From Acidobacteriota bacterium (GTDB taxonomy: Bacteria; Acidobacteriota; Vicinamibacteria; Vicinamibacterales; 2-12-FULL-66-21), in the NCBI GenBank assembly GCA_020200195.1, contig JAIVJE010000295.1:1-14155 (forward strand): DNA of 14,155 nucleotides, read 5' to 3'. Every line of letters begins with the position of its first letter. The stretch's first letter is position 1. A model generated the notes under the pieces. That model did no database searches. It saw only the letters and a list, made by a program, of their open reading frames with translations, and had not been told where the DNA came from. Made by a program: the position numbers and the translations under genes. Below are positions 1 to 7,941 of this stretch, in pieces.

Positions 1-296
1 GAATGAAGACCGATTCCGGTGCAGGACACTGATCGGCGTAGGGTGCGCTGCGCGTTCATGAATTCTCAGGCCGGCAAGTGGGAGAACTCACTCAAGCTCA
101 GCAAAGCCGCTGCCAAGGGACGCCTATCTGGGGCCAGACTGTTAAGTTCCTTATTTCTCGTGTTTGTGAGCAGTATGACCACAGCAGACGCATCAGCGGG
201 CGCGCCATCTGTGGCTCAACAGCCACAGCGCTAAACGACGGGAGTGTGGCCAAGATACCACAACTGGCAATTCTGTAATGGCCGTCCATCTCCTCC
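1..296. other. Left-edge stretch without a supported gene
   Basis: This stretch lies downstream of uvrA. Short open frames exist on the plus strand, for example about 71 codons from position 19 with a hydrophobic patch near its middle. They have no recognisable domain and no clear ribosome binding site, and they overlap each other in different frames. I see no tRNA fold. The only structured element is a perfect 8-bp inverted repeat at 209-228, listed separately. Confidence 0.6.
209..228 (-). repeat. Perfect 8-bp hairpin downstream of uvrA
   Basis: CTGTGGCT and AGCCACAG flank a CAAC tetraloop, about 70 nt past the uvrA stop. Read on the minus strand it is not followed by a U-run, so it is not a canonical intrinsic terminator. 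It could protect the uvrA 3' end or assist a factor-dependent terminator. That role is inference; only the inverted repeat is seen. Confidence 0.4.
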
Positions 297-3152
297 TCAT
301 GACGCCATCGCCGGTGGCGCGCCGAGAATTCGCGCAAGGAACCGCCCCGTAAAGGATTCTCGGCTCTTGGCCACGTCTTCGGGAGTCCCTGCCGCCACGA
401 CCCGGCCGCCACCCGCGCCCCCTTCGGGCCCCAGGTCGATGACGTAATCGGCCGACTTGATGACGTCCAGGTTGTGCTCGATGATGACGACGGTGTTGCC
501 CTGGTCGACGAGCTTGTTCAGGACGTCGAGCAATTTGTGAGTGTCTGCGAAGTGGAGGCCGGTCGTCGGCTCGTCGAGAATGTAGAGCGTGCGCCCCGTG
601 CCTCGCCGCGACAGCTCCTTCGCGAGCTTCACCCGCTGTGCCTCTCCGCCGCTCAGCGTCGTCGCTGATTGACCGAGCTCAATGTAGCCGAGCCCGACAT
701 CCTGGAGTGTCCGCAGCTTGTTCGCGATGGGCGGGAAGTTCTCGAGGAGCGGTAGCGCCTGATCGACGGTGAGGTTCAGGATTTCGGCAATCGACTTACC
801 TCGATACTTGATCTCCAGTGTCTCGCGGTTGTAGCGGCGTCCTTTGCACTGCTCACACGTCACGTAGACATTGGGCAGGAAGTGCATTTCGATCGCGATC
901 ACGCCGTCACCCTGACACGCCTCGCAGCGCCCGCCTTTGACGTTGAACGAGAAGCGGCCCGGCCGGAATCCGCGCGCCTTCGCCTCAGGCAGCATGGCGA
1001 ACAGCTCGCGTATGAACGTGAACAGTCCGGTATAGGTGGCGGGGTTGGAGCGCGGCGTGCGCCCGATTGGCGACTGATCGATCTGGATCACCTTATCGAG
1101 CAGCTGGATCCCTTCAATCGTCGCATGCGTGCCCGCTTCGTCGCCGGCGCGATAGAGCAGTCGCGCCAGCGCACGATACAGGATTTCGTTGACCAGTGTC
1201 GATTTGCCCGATCCGCTGACTCCGGTCACGGTCGTCAGCACGCCAAGTGGGATGGCGACGTCGATGTCCTTGAGGTTGTTCGCGCGCGCGCCCTTGATGA
1301 CGACCTCACCCCGTGTCGCCGGGCGGCGATGTCGGGGGGTCTGGATTGAGCGTTCGGCCCGGAGGTACGCCCCCGTCAGCGAGCCGCTGGCGCCGTGCAG
1401 GAGCTCTGTCGGCGAACCCTGGAAAATGACGTGCCCTCCGTGCTCCCCCGCGCCGGGCCCCAGGTCGATCACGTAATCCGCGGTCCGGATCGTCTCTTCA
1501 TCGTGTTCCACCACGACGACGGTGTTGCCAAGGTCGCGCAACCGCGCGAGTGTGGACAGGAGCGCGCGGTTATCGCGCTGATGAAGGCCGATGGACGGCT
1601 CGTCGAGCACGTAGAGCACGCCGGTCAGATTCGAGCCGATCTGCGTGGCAAGCCGGATGCGCTGTCCTTCTCCACCGGACAGGGTCGCCGCGCTCCGGGC
1701 GAGCGTCAGGTATCCCACCCCGACGTCGTCGAGGAAGTGCAGGCGATCGCGGATCTCCCGCAGGATCCGGTTCGCAATGAGCCCTTCGCGGTCCGAGAGC
1801 TCGATCGCGTCGAACACTCGAACCGCTTCAGCAATCGGCAGGTCCACGTATTCAGAGACCGTGCGGCCCTTCACCCGTACAGAGCGGCTCTGGGGCTTCA
1901 GCCGCTCGCCCTGGCACGCGCGACACGGCCGGAGCGCCCGGTACGGCTCGAGGTTCTCCTGCTCCAACCACGTGCCATCGTCATAGCGGCGCCGCAAGTT
2001 GGGAATCAGACCTTCGAACCCCGCGCCGAAGGGATCCGCCGTGCGATCACGCGACTTCCTGCGCGGCGCGTCGCTGTCACCCCGGCGTCCCGTTCCCTGA
2101 GCGCCATAAAACAGCAGATCGCGAATCTTTCTCGAAAGTCGGCGGAACGGCACGGACAGGTCGATCGCGAATGTCCGGCTCAAGGTGCTGAGCGCTTCGC
2201 GCACCAGCTTGCGGTCCCCTCTTGCCCACGGCGCGATCGCGCCGTCCTGCAGCGCGAGCGACTCGTCGGGGACCAGCCTGGCTGGATCGAAGTCGTACAC
2301 CGCGCCGAGGCCCTGGCATTCCTGACACGCGCCGTGCGGCGAGTTGAAGGAGAAGGCGCGCGGGGTCATCTCCGGCATGCTGACACCACAGTAGGTGCAC
2401 GCCAGCCGGCGCGAGAATAGCCGATCACCACCGTCGAACGTATTGATGATGACAATATCGTCGGAGAGGTTCAGGGCAATTTCGACTGATTCTGTGAGCC
2501 GCCGCTCGATGCCGGGCCTGAGAATGAGACGATCGACGACGACCTCGATCGTGTGGTTGCGGCGTCTATCGAGCTTGATGTTTTCCTCGAGCGACCGGAG
2601 CTCACCATCGACGCGGACTTTCGTAAACCCGCGCGCACGCAGCGCCGCCAGCTCTTTTTTGAACTCCCCTTTACGGCCGCGCACCGTCGGTGCCAGCACG
2701 TTGACTCGCTCGTCGGTCGGCGACAGCATCACCATGTCGATGATGCGATCGAGAGACTGCGAGGCAATCTCGCGGCCGCACAGATGGCAATGCGGTACGC
2801 CGATGTTCGCGAACAACAGGCGCAGGTAGTCGTAGATCTCCGTCACGGTGCCGACAGTCGATCGGGGATTCGACCCGGTGGTCTTCTGCTCGATCGCGAT
2901 GGCGGGGGAGAGCCCGTCGATCAGGTCGACGTCCGGCTTCTCCATCTGCTCGAGGAACTGTCGGGCGTAGGACGACAACGATTCCACGTAGCGCCGCTGA
3001 CCTTCGGCGTAGATAGTGTCGAAGGCCAGAGACGACTTGCCGGACCCCGACAGGCCAGTGATCACGACCAGTCGGTCGCGTGGCAGATCGACGTCGATGT
3101 TCTTGAGGTTGTGTACGCGCGCGCCGCGCACCGCAATCCAATCGTGCGCCAT
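297..3152 (-). CDS. uvrA: UvrABC excision nuclease subunit A
   Basis: UvrA is the ATP-driven damage-recognition subunit of nucleotide excision repair. It works in the cytoplasm as a dimer that loads UvrB at lesions. The 951-residue product is full length for the family (about 940). The first ATPase half has Walker A GLSGSGKSS at residues 33-41 and signature LSGGEGQR near 492, followed by VLDEPSIGLH. The second half has GVSGSGKST near 643 and LSGGEAQR near 835, followed by ILDEPTTGLH. Both zinc modules are intact: CTYC...CQEC in the insertion region, and CEAC...CEQC shortly after the second Walker A. The open frame runs upstream to 3425, but that extension is unlike UvrA and overlaps the permease gene. 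The start at 3152 (MAHDWIAVRGARVHNLKN) matches the family. No clear Shine-Dalgarno precedes it. The permease gene ends 106 bp upstream. Family assignment is certain. Confidence 0.98.
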   Translation of the reverse strand: MAHDWIAVRGARVHNLKNIDVDLPRDRLVVITGLSGSGKSSLAFDTIYAEGQRRYVESLSSYARQFLEQMEKPDVDLIDGLSPAIAIEQKTTGSNPRSTVGTVTEIYDYLRLLFANIGVPHCHLCGREIASQSLDRIIDMVMLSPTDERVNVLAPTVRGRKGEFKKELAALRARGFTKVRVDGELRSLEENIKLDRRRNHTIEVVVDRLILRPGIERRLTESVEIALNLSDDIVIINTFDGGDRLFSRRLACTYCGVSMPEMTPRAFSFNSPHGACQECQGLGAVYDFDPARLVPDESLALQDGAIAPWARGDRKLVREALSTLSRTFAIDLSVPFRRLSRKIRDLLFYGAQGTGRRGDSDAPRRKSRDRTADPFGAGFEGLIPNLRRRYDDGTWLEQENLEPYRALRPCRACQGERLKPQSRSVRVKGRTVSEYVDLPIAEAVRVFDAIELSDREGLIANRILREIRDRLHFLDDVGVGYLTLARSAATLSGGEGQRIRLATQIGSNLTGVLYVLDEPSIGLHQRDNRALLSTLARLRDLGNTVVVVEHDEETIRTADYVIDLGPGAGEHGGHVIFQGSPTELLHGASGSLTGAYLRAERSIQTPRHRRPATRGEVVIKGARANNLKDIDVAIPLGVLTTVTGVSGSGKSTLVNEILYRALARLLYRAGDEAGTHATIEGIQLLDKVIQIDQSPIGRTPRSNPATYTGLFTFIRELFAMLPEAKARGFRPGRFSFNVKGGRCEACQGDGVIAIEMHFLPNVYVTCEQCKGRRYNRETLEIKYRGKSIAEILNLTVDQALPLLENFPPIANKLRTLQDVGLGYIELGQSATTLSGGEAQRVKLAKELSRRGTGRTLYILDEPTTGLHFADTHKLLDVLNKLVDQGNTVVIIEHNLDVIKSADYVIDLGPEGGAGGGRVVAAGTPEDVAKSRESFTGRFLARILGAPPAMAS

Positions 3153-3165
3153 ACCGTGCAGTCGA

Positions 3166-3200
3166 GAATTTCGAGGAAATTCCAAACGGTCATTGTACCA
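3166..3200 (-). promoter_or_regulatory. Candidate uvrA promoter with inverted repeat
   Basis: On the minus strand an extended -10-like TGGTACAAT (3192-3200) has no convincing -35. It would start transcription near 3185, about 33 nt before the uvrA ATG. Just downstream, GAATTT (3166-3171) and AAATTC (3177-3182) form a perfect 6-bp inverted repeat with a 5-nt centre. The position, on or just after the predicted start, suits a repressor operator such as an SOS site, or a leader hairpin. It does not match the LexA boxes of proteobacteria or Firmicutes. The operator role is inference. Confidence 0.35.
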
Positions 3201-3258
3201 CGCAGGCTCTTCTGCACGGGTTGGCCGCACGGCTGAGGTGGTTCTGGACGGCGAGTGG

Positions 3259-4746
3259 TCAGCGCGTTGATCGCCGTCGTAAGAGGCTGTGGCGGTAGCC
3301 ATAGACGGCATAGAGCAGAACGCCGATAGCCAGCCACCACAGGAAGCGTGTCCATGCCTGAGGCGGCAGACCGACCATGATGAAGACGCAGGCTGCAGTG
3401 CCCAGCAGCGCGACAGGCCACACAAACGGCACCTTGAATGGCCGTGGCCGGTCCGGTTCCTTCACTCGGAGGACCAGGACTCCGATACACACGAGCGCAA
3501 AGGCGAAGAGCGTGCCTATATTGGTCAGGTCGTACGTCTCCGCTGCGTCGCCGACCAGTGAGGCGAGCGCAACCGCGATGCCGGTGACCAACGTGGTCGC
3601 ATATGGAATGCGACGCGTGGGATGCAGCCGCGCCGCCCACTTCGGGAGCAGCCCGTCGCGCGCCATGGCAAAAAAGATCCTCGGCTGGCCGTACTGGAAC
3701 ACGAGCAAGACCGCCGTCATGGAGACAGCCGCCCCCAGCGCCACGATCCAGCCCACGGTCTGGAAACCGGAAAGTTGCAGCGCGTGGGCGAGCGGATCCG
3801 CGACAGCGAGTTCGGTGTAAGGCACCATCCCCGTCAGTACGAAGCCGACGAGCACATAGATCACCGTGCAGATGGCCAGCCCGCCCAGAATGCCGAGCGG
3901 CAGGTTCCGGTTCGGATCGCGCGTTTCCTCCGCGGCCGTAGAGATCGCGTCGAAACCGATGTAGGCAAAGAACACGATCGCGGCCCCTTGGTGAACGCCC
4001 GTGAACCCGTTCGGCATGAAGGGTGTGTAGTTTGCCGAGTTCAGATGCGTGGCCCCGACGACGATGAACAGCGTCAGGGCCGCCAGTTTCACGACGACCA
4101 TGATGTTGTTGGCGCGGGCGCTTTCCCTGGCTCCTCGAAGCAGGAGCCAGGTGATGATCATCACGATGCCGAAGGCCGGCAGGTTCACCAGTAACGGAAG
4201 GCCCGCGATGCGGGGGGCGGACTGCAACAGGCCGTGCAGGTCTGGATTCGAACTGAGCAGCGCCGTACGATAGCCAGTCGTGAGCCACGCGGGCAGCTCT
4301 AGCCCGAAACCCCGCAGCAGCGTCGTGAAGTAGTCGCTCCACGAAATCGCCACCGCGACGTTCCCCACGGCGTATTCGAGGATCAAATCCCAGCCGATGA
4401 TCCACGCGACGAGCTCACCCAGCGTGGCGTAGGCGTACGCGTAGGCGCTGCCAGCCTGCGGAATCATCGCAGCCAGCTCCGCATAGCACAGGGCGGCCAG
4501 CGCGCAGGCACCCCCAAGCAGCAGGAACGAAAAAACGAGCGCCGGACCGGCGCCGTAACGGATCACCTGTCCTGACGCATCGGTCTGGCCCGCGGCGGCG
4601 GTACCGATTGCGCCAAAGATGCCCGCGCCGATCACGGCACCTATCGCGAGCATCACAAGGTCCCCGGCGCCGAGCACGCGCTTCAGCGACTGGTCCCCCT
4701 CCACCAACAACTCAGAGATGGGTTTCCGTCGAAACAGTTGATTCAT
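3259..4746 (-). CDS. APC-family amino acid permease (CAT-like)
   Basis: This is a predicted inner-membrane amino acid transporter of the APC superfamily, closest in pattern to the cationic amino acid transporter (CAT/YfnA) branch. The 495-residue product has about 12-13 hydrophobic segments. The diagnostic first-helix motif GAVIGAGIF lies at residues 36-44, preceded by a family-typical amphipathic start (MNQLFRRK...LKRVLGAGDL). Near residues 340-370 is the conserved stretch FQYGQPRIFFAMARDGLLPKW, and a final helix is followed by a basic tail. A longer reading from 4827 would overlap the upstream gene; the start at 4746 matches relatives. No Shine-Dalgarno is visible (the 15 nt upstream are pyrimidine-rich), so translation may depend on coupling with the gene ending 37 bp upstream. 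Substrate cannot be told from sequence. The permease class is secure; the cationic preference is a guess. Confidence 0.93.
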   Translation of the reverse strand: MNQLFRRKPISELLVEGDQSLKRVLGAGDLVMLAIGAVIGAGIFGAIGTAAAGQTDASGQVIRYGAGPALVFSFLLLGGACALAALCYAELAAMIPQAGSAYAYAYATLGELVAWIIGWDLILEYAVGNVAVAISWSDYFTTLLRGFGLELPAWLTTGYRTALLSSNPDLHGLLQSAPRIAGLPLLVNLPAFGIVMIITWLLLRGARESARANNIMVVVKLAALTLFIVVGATHLNSANYTPFMPNGFTGVHQGAAIVFFAYIGFDAISTAAEETRDPNRNLPLGILGGLAICTVIYVLVGFVLTGMVPYTELAVADPLAHALQLSGFQTVGWIVALGAAVSMTAVLLVFQYGQPRIFFAMARDGLLPKWAARLHPTRRIPYATTLVTGIAVALASLVGDAAETYDLTNIGTLFAFALVCIGVLVLRVKEPDRPRPFKVPFVWPVALLGTAACVFIMVGLPPQAWTRFLWWLAIGVLLYAVYGYRHSLLRRRSTR

Positions 4747-4783
4747 GCAGGGAGGTGCAGCGTATCCGGCGCGACCGCGGGAA

Positions 4784-5794
4784 TCAAGCAGGCCGAGGCG
4801 CACTGACGGCGCCAAAGCCCTCGGCAAGCCGATACGCGGTGTCGCTCGACGCCAGCACCACTCCTCCGGTGGGATCGAACGCCAGCCCGATCAGCGCACC
4901 GCCCGCGACCACCTGTTCCGGGTCGCGCCCATCAGGACGCAGACGGTAGAGGCCGTTCTCTCCGGCGAGTGCGTCCACGACATACAGGTTGCCGTGCCGG
5001 TCGAACGCGAGTCCCTGCGGTCGGCCAAACCCGTCCCGAAAGATCTCCACGCGCCCGTCTGGAGACACGCGGTAGACGGGATCGCGGGGCGCCAGCGTTG
5101 GGGCGGTGACGTACAGCCAGCCGTCGGGCCCGAATGCGAGGTGAAACGCCGCGACGCTTGCCGGGATGCTTGCAAAGAGCGTGGCCCGGCCATCTTCAAC
5201 CCGCAGCACCGAGCCTGACCGATCGCCGACATAGAGCGCGCCGTCGGGTCCAAAGGCGATTCCACAGGCGACGCCGAGATCCGACGCGAACAGCGAGACC
5301 GTACCGTCGGCATCCACGCGGTGCACGCTCCCGTCGAAGCGGCTGGACACATAGAGACTCCCCGCGCCGTCGAACGCCAGCGACGTCGGATTCGGCAGGT
5401 CGGTCACGAACGGTTCTCGCGATCCATCGGGGCGCACCACGTAGATCGAGACCGGCGCTTGCTGCCCTCGTGAACCGCTGTACGTCACGTAGAGATTGCC
5501 ATGGGCATCGAAGGCTGGATTGTCCACCTGGTGCAGCCCCGTTGCCAGCGGTGCCCCCATCTCGACGTAGGCGGTTTCTCCGGGTGCATGCTCGAGGCGG
5601 ACGGCGGTGCGGCCGCCCTCGAGGCCGGCCGGAACGATGACGGTCAGAGCCTGACTGGACGCGTGCGCGAGTCGCGCCGCCACACCACCGATCCGTACCT
5701 CCGGCAGCACGGGATCGATCGAGAACCCGCTGCCCTCGATCGTGACGCGGCCGCCCTCGACCGCCCAGAGGGGATGCACCGCTGTTATCCGCAT
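4784..5794 (-). CDS. TIG-domain plus SMP-30/NHL-type beta-propeller protein
   Basis: The 336-residue protein has two parts. Residues 1 to about 75 look like an IPT/TIG immunoglobulin-like domain (AVHPLWAVEGGRVTIEGSGF...VRIGGVAARL...LTVIVPAG). Residues about 85-325 are repeated beta-propeller blades with recurring signatures such as AFDAHGNLYVT, AFDGAGSLYVS, AFGPDGALYVG, AFGPDGWLYVT and AFDRHGNLYVV, typical of SMP-30/gluconolactonase or NHL-type propellers. There is no signal peptide. An in-frame TGA at 5813-5815 with no start codon between it and the ATG excludes a longer N-terminus, so the protein appears cytoplasmic. The gene sits 43 bp after the HNH gene and 37 bp before the permease, in the same direction, and may be co-transcribed. 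Catalytic activity (lactonase) is not demonstrable; it could be purely a binding scaffold. Confidence 0.82.
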   Translation of the reverse strand: MRITAVHPLWAVEGGRVTIEGSGFSIDPVLPEVRIGGVAARLAHASSQALTVIVPAGLEGGRTAVRLEHAPGETAYVEMGAPLATGLHQVDNPAFDAHGNLYVTYSGSRGQQAPVSIYVVRPDGSREPFVTDLPNPTSLAFDGAGSLYVSSRFDGSVHRVDADGTVSLFASDLGVACGIAFGPDGALYVGDRSGSVLRVEDGRATLFASIPASVAAFHLAFGPDGWLYVTAPTLAPRDPVYRVSPDGRVEIFRDGFGRPQGLAFDRHGNLYVVDALAGENGLYRLRPDGRDPEQVVAGGALIGLAFDPTGGVVLASSDTAYRLAEGFGAVSAPRPA

Positions 5795-5837
5795 AAGAGA
5801 ATTCGAGGAGAGTCAGAAGAACGCGAGGAGCGGCGTG

Positions 5838-6371
5838 TCAGGACTCGTCGAGCTCCATGTTCCAATAGAAGTAGTCTCGCCAGCTGTCGGGCGCGTTCTT
5901 GAGGCCGACCGTGATCCGGATCGCGGGCGCCTTTTCCGGCCGCCGCGGGACCCGAATCAGATGCATCCTGGCTTCCGCCGGTGTGCGGCCGCCCTTGCGG
6001 CGGTTGCACGCGACGCAGCAAGTGACGATGTTCTCCCAGTCCTTCCGGCCGCCCTGAGCGACCGGAACGACGTGATCAAAGGTCAGTTCCGATGTGGGAA
6101 ACACGCGCCCGCAATACTGACAGGAATGATCGTCGCGCGCGTAGATGTTCGCACGCGAGAAAGGCACGTAGTCCACATTCCGCTTGATCTTGATATAACG
6201 CAGCAGGCGGATGACCGAAGGCAGTTTGAAACTGAAGGATACGGACCGGACCTCCCGGTCGTACACAGAAATGACCTCGACCTTCCCTTGGCACCATAGC
6301 GTCATCGCCTTCTGCCAATGGACGACCTTGAGAGGCTCATACGTCGCGTTCAACAGGAGCGTTTGCTCCAT
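5838..6371 (-). CDS. HNH endonuclease family protein
   Basis: This 177-residue stand-alone HNH nuclease-fold protein opens with a conserved N-terminal region (LLLNATYEPLKVVHWQKAM). It has a zinc-binding CQYC pair, the HNH core DHVVPVAQGG with N-x-x-x-C-C-x-x-C-N (NIVTCCVACNRRKGG), and a short C-terminal extension. The family is widespread in Acidobacteriota, Myxococcota and Bacteroidota, often annotated McrA-like. It is usually chromosomal and single copy, and not part of a recognisable restriction system. No methyltransferase is nearby here. A longer reading from 6419 adds 16 non-conserved residues and would start inside the -35 element; the ATG at 6371 matches family starts. It likely binds or nicks DNA; its physiological role is unknown. 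Confidence 0.9.
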   Translation of the reverse strand: MEQTLLLNATYEPLKVVHWQKAMTLWCQGKVEVISVYDREVRSVSFSFKLPSVIRLLRYIKIKRNVDYVPFSRANIYARDDHSCQYCGRVFPTSELTFDHVVPVAQGGRKDWENIVTCCVACNRRKGGRTPAEARMHLIRVPRRPEKAPAIRITVGLKNAPDSWRDYFYWNMELDES

Positions 6372-6383
6372 ATGGGTCTGCTT

Positions 6384-6413
6384 ATTCTGCCCTACGGCTG
6401 GGCATGCTGTCAA
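6384..6413 (-). promoter_or_regulatory. Candidate sigma-70 promoter for HNH gene
   Basis: On the minus strand TTGACA (6408-6413), an 18-nt spacer and CAGAAT (6384-6389) form a promoter whose start point would be near 6377. That leaves only about 6 nt of leader before the ATG at 6371. The -35 lies inside a 13-nt string (TGACCTTGACAGC, 6406-6418) that recurs exactly at the metallopeptidase promoter (7934-7946). The -10 matches consensus at four of six positions. Confidence 0.55.
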
Positions 6414-6422
6414 GGTCACATG

Positions 6423-6449
6423 GCCGCTAAAAGGATTGTTTGCAGCGGC
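6423..6449. repeat. Inverted repeat in divergent intergenic region
   Basis: GCCGCT (6423-6428) and AGCGGC (6444-6449) are separated by 15 nt. A nested GCTAA/TTAGC pair lies at 6426-6430 and 6450-6454. The repeat lies between the divergent HNH and NlpC/P60 genes, where a shared regulator could bind. Arms of this length can arise by chance. Confidence 0.25.
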
Positions 6450-6489
6450 TTAGCGTGACCCATCGCCGTCTTTTCACGCTTGGCCGATA

Positions 6490-7023
6490 ATGGATCGACC
6501 CATGCGCCGACCCTGGTACCAGTCCTTCCTTGCTTTTGGGTTTGCCTCGCTGACCGTCGGGTGCGCCTCGACGGGCGCGGTGCCCCAGCCGTTCCCCAGG
6601 CCCGGAGCCGGGCCGTCCTGGGCACCACCGCGGACTGCGGGCACCGCCCCGGGCGACGGCTACACGATTGCCGGGATGGCGCTATCCCTGCGCGGCGCGC
6701 CGTACCGGGACGGCGGGGCCGACCCGAGCGGATTCGACTGCAGCGGATTCATCACGTATGTCTTCGGGCAACATGGCATCGCGATCCCGCGAACCGTCAC
6801 GTTGCAGTTCGCCGCGGGCGAGAGCGTTCAGCGCGATGAGCTGCGCGCGGGAGATCTCGTGTTTTTTTCGACGACGGCGCCAGGACCGTCGCACGTGGGA
6901 ATGCTGATCGGCGGCGACGAGTTCGTGCATGCGCCGAGCACGCGTGGAGAAGTGCGTGTCGAGCGGCTGCAATCGACTTATTGGGCCCAGCGCTTCATCG
7001 GAGCACGACGGCTGGTCCGATGA
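6490..7023 (+). CDS. NlpC/P60 family lipoprotein (cell-wall hydrolase)
   Basis: This is a predicted outer-membrane or periplasmic cysteine peptidase that cleaves peptidoglycan stem peptides. The 177-residue product has a basic start, a hydrophobic stretch and a lipobox-like LTVGC with Cys25. A Pro-rich linker (residues about 31-55) follows, then an NlpC/P60 core. The catalytic Cys84 is in FDCSGFITYVF, His135 in SHVGM and the third polar residue is His147 in VHAPS. The lipobox has Thr at -3, so lipidation is likely but not ideal. A second ATG at 6502 gives a cleaner signal peptide (MRRPWYQ...) with GGA about 7 nt upstream and is an equally good start. It is the only plus-strand gene in the window. 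Its stop abuts the stop of the convergent metallopeptidase. Upstream, GATAAT at 6486-6491 resembles a -10 and would favour the 6502 start, but no -35 is seen. Confidence 0.92.
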   Translation: MDRPMRRPWYQSFLAFGFASLTVGCASTGAVPQPFPRPGAGPSWAPPRTAGTAPGDGYTIAGMALSLRGAPYRDGGADPSGFDCSGFITYVFGQHGIAIPRTVTLQFAAGESVQRDELRAGDLVFFSTTAPGPSHVGMLIGGDEFVHAPSTRGEVRVERLQSTYWAQRFIGARRLVR

Positions 7024-7836
7024 CTACGCGGCGCGGTGCTGCCCTTTCCGCGTGAGCCGGCGCGCGCTCATCTCCGTGAAGTGGCGCATGTGCAGATCAT
7101 CCTCCGTGTAGAGGATCGGCTGTGTCAGCGGCTTCAACGGTTCAATCTTCAGGACCGGATCCGTTGGCGGTGTGCGCATCGGTTCCATATACCGCTGCGG
7201 AAACGACGGATAGTTGCGGAACGTCGTCCCCACCACGCCACCGAACTTCGAGGTCAGCGCGACGAAATCGTCCTCGAGGAAGCCGTACAAGCTGGGATCC
7301 GGACGTGTCGCCAGATACCCGGTCACCATCTGCGCGACCTCCTCATAGAAGGTCGGACTGTGTGAGCGAGGGGAATGGGTCCCATCGGCACGAGCGAAGC
7401 GACGTATGCCGGATTCGTCGGGATCGATGTGATACAGCTCGTGGATGATCGTATCGAGTTTTGCCGTCCAGCCTGGCGATGACGGATACAAATCGGCCTT
7501 GCGCGAGCGCTCGAGCGTCTGGCCGCAGAACCGCGGCAGCACGAACGAGATCAAATACTTGACCTTCTTCGATCCGATCCGCACTTCAGGGGATTTCGTC
7601 ACGAACCATTCAGAGCGACGGGTGAGCTCCCCCGTGCTGCGGTCGCGCCAGAAGTAGTACCCCGGGTCGCTCTCGGGAAGGGTGAGACAGTGGCAGGTGG
7701 CAAACGCGCCCTCCGCGTCCGGCCGGCCGAAACGGGCGAATACCAGCACTTCCCTGAGGTCGATGAAAGACAGTCGCGGCGTCCGCCGAACGACGTCCTG
7801 CATCAGGAGCGCAATGCGCTCGGTATAGTTGATCAT
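7024..7836 (-). CDS. Putative zinc metallopeptidase (HExxH)
   Basis: The 270-residue protein has a zincin motif, HELYH, at residues 132-136 (KLDTIIHELYHIDPDESG). Downstream His154 and His159 sit in GTHSPRSHSPTFYEEV, so one of these, or Glu165/166, may be the third ligand. The N-terminal third, with FARFGRPDAEGAFATCHCLTLP, is of unrecognised fold. The pattern recalls the small group annotated as putative phage metallopeptidase or SprT-like, and no other phage gene is nearby. There is no signal peptide, so a cytoplasmic location is expected. The start at 7836 has no Shine-Dalgarno. A near-consensus promoter lies 77 nt upstream, and the leader contains two inverted repeats. Zinc peptidase fold is likely; substrate is unknown. 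Confidence 0.75.
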   Translation of the reverse strand: MINYTERIALLMQDVVRRTPRLSFIDLREVLVFARFGRPDAEGAFATCHCLTLPESDPGYYFWRDRSTGELTRRSEWFVTKSPEVRIGSKKVKYLISFVLPRFCGQTLERSRKADLYPSSPGWTAKLDTIIHELYHIDPDESGIRRFARADGTHSPRSHSPTFYEEVAQMVTGYLATRPDPSLYGFLEDDFVALTSKFGGVVGTTFRNYPSFPQRYMEPMRTPPTDPVLKIEPLKPLTQPILYTEDDLHMRHFTEMSARRLTRKGQHRAA

Positions 7837-7855
7837 GCCGACACGCGCAGACCCT

Positions 7856-7899
7856 CGCGGGCCCGCGTCCTTGCCGCTTCAGGGGGAGCTGTATGAAGC
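7856..7899 (-). promoter_or_regulatory. Structured 5' leader of metallopeptidase gene
   Basis: The transcribed leader predicted between the promoter and the ATG at 7836 holds two inverted repeats. One is GCTTCA (7876-7881) with TGAAGC (7894-7899) around a 12-nt loop. The other is the perfect 12-bp palindrome CGCGGGCCCGCG (7856-7867). Together they could fold into two hairpins before the start codon, which lacks a Shine-Dalgarno. A regulatory role is inferred, not shown; no known riboswitch consensus was recognised. Confidence 0.35.
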
Positions 7900-7912
7900 A
7901 GGAATGTGGGCG

Positions 7913-7941
7913 ACTATAAACAGATCCCGGGGCGCTGTCAA
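7913..7941 (-). promoter_or_regulatory. Strong sigma-70 promoter for metallopeptidase gene
   Basis: Read on minus: TTGACA (7936-7941, perfect -35), a spacer of exactly 17 nt, then TATAGT (7913-7918, five of six). The expected start is near 7906, giving a leader of about 70 nt. This is the best promoter in the window. Its -35 is embedded in the 13-nt string TGACCTTGACAGC (7934-7946), shared with the HNH gene promoter. Confidence 0.8.

Noticed and set aside
1395..2420. Plus-strand open frame of 341 codons inside uvrA
   Set aside because: It is antisense to conserved UvrA sequence; no domain or ribosome binding site.
3062..4405. Second minus-strand open frame of 447 codons over the permease gene
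   Set aside because: It is a shadow in another frame of the permease and uvrA start region; its His/Arg-rich composition has no domain.
5838..6371. HNH gene as part of a restriction-modification or homing-endonuclease system
   Set aside because: No methyltransferase, specificity subunit, intron or intein is visible nearby.
7893..7919. Eight-codon plus-strand ORF (MKQECGRL) behind GGGGGAG
   Set aside because: The Shine-Dalgarno match is good, but no plus-strand gene follows and the site overlaps the minus-strand metallopeptidase promoter; likely coincidence.
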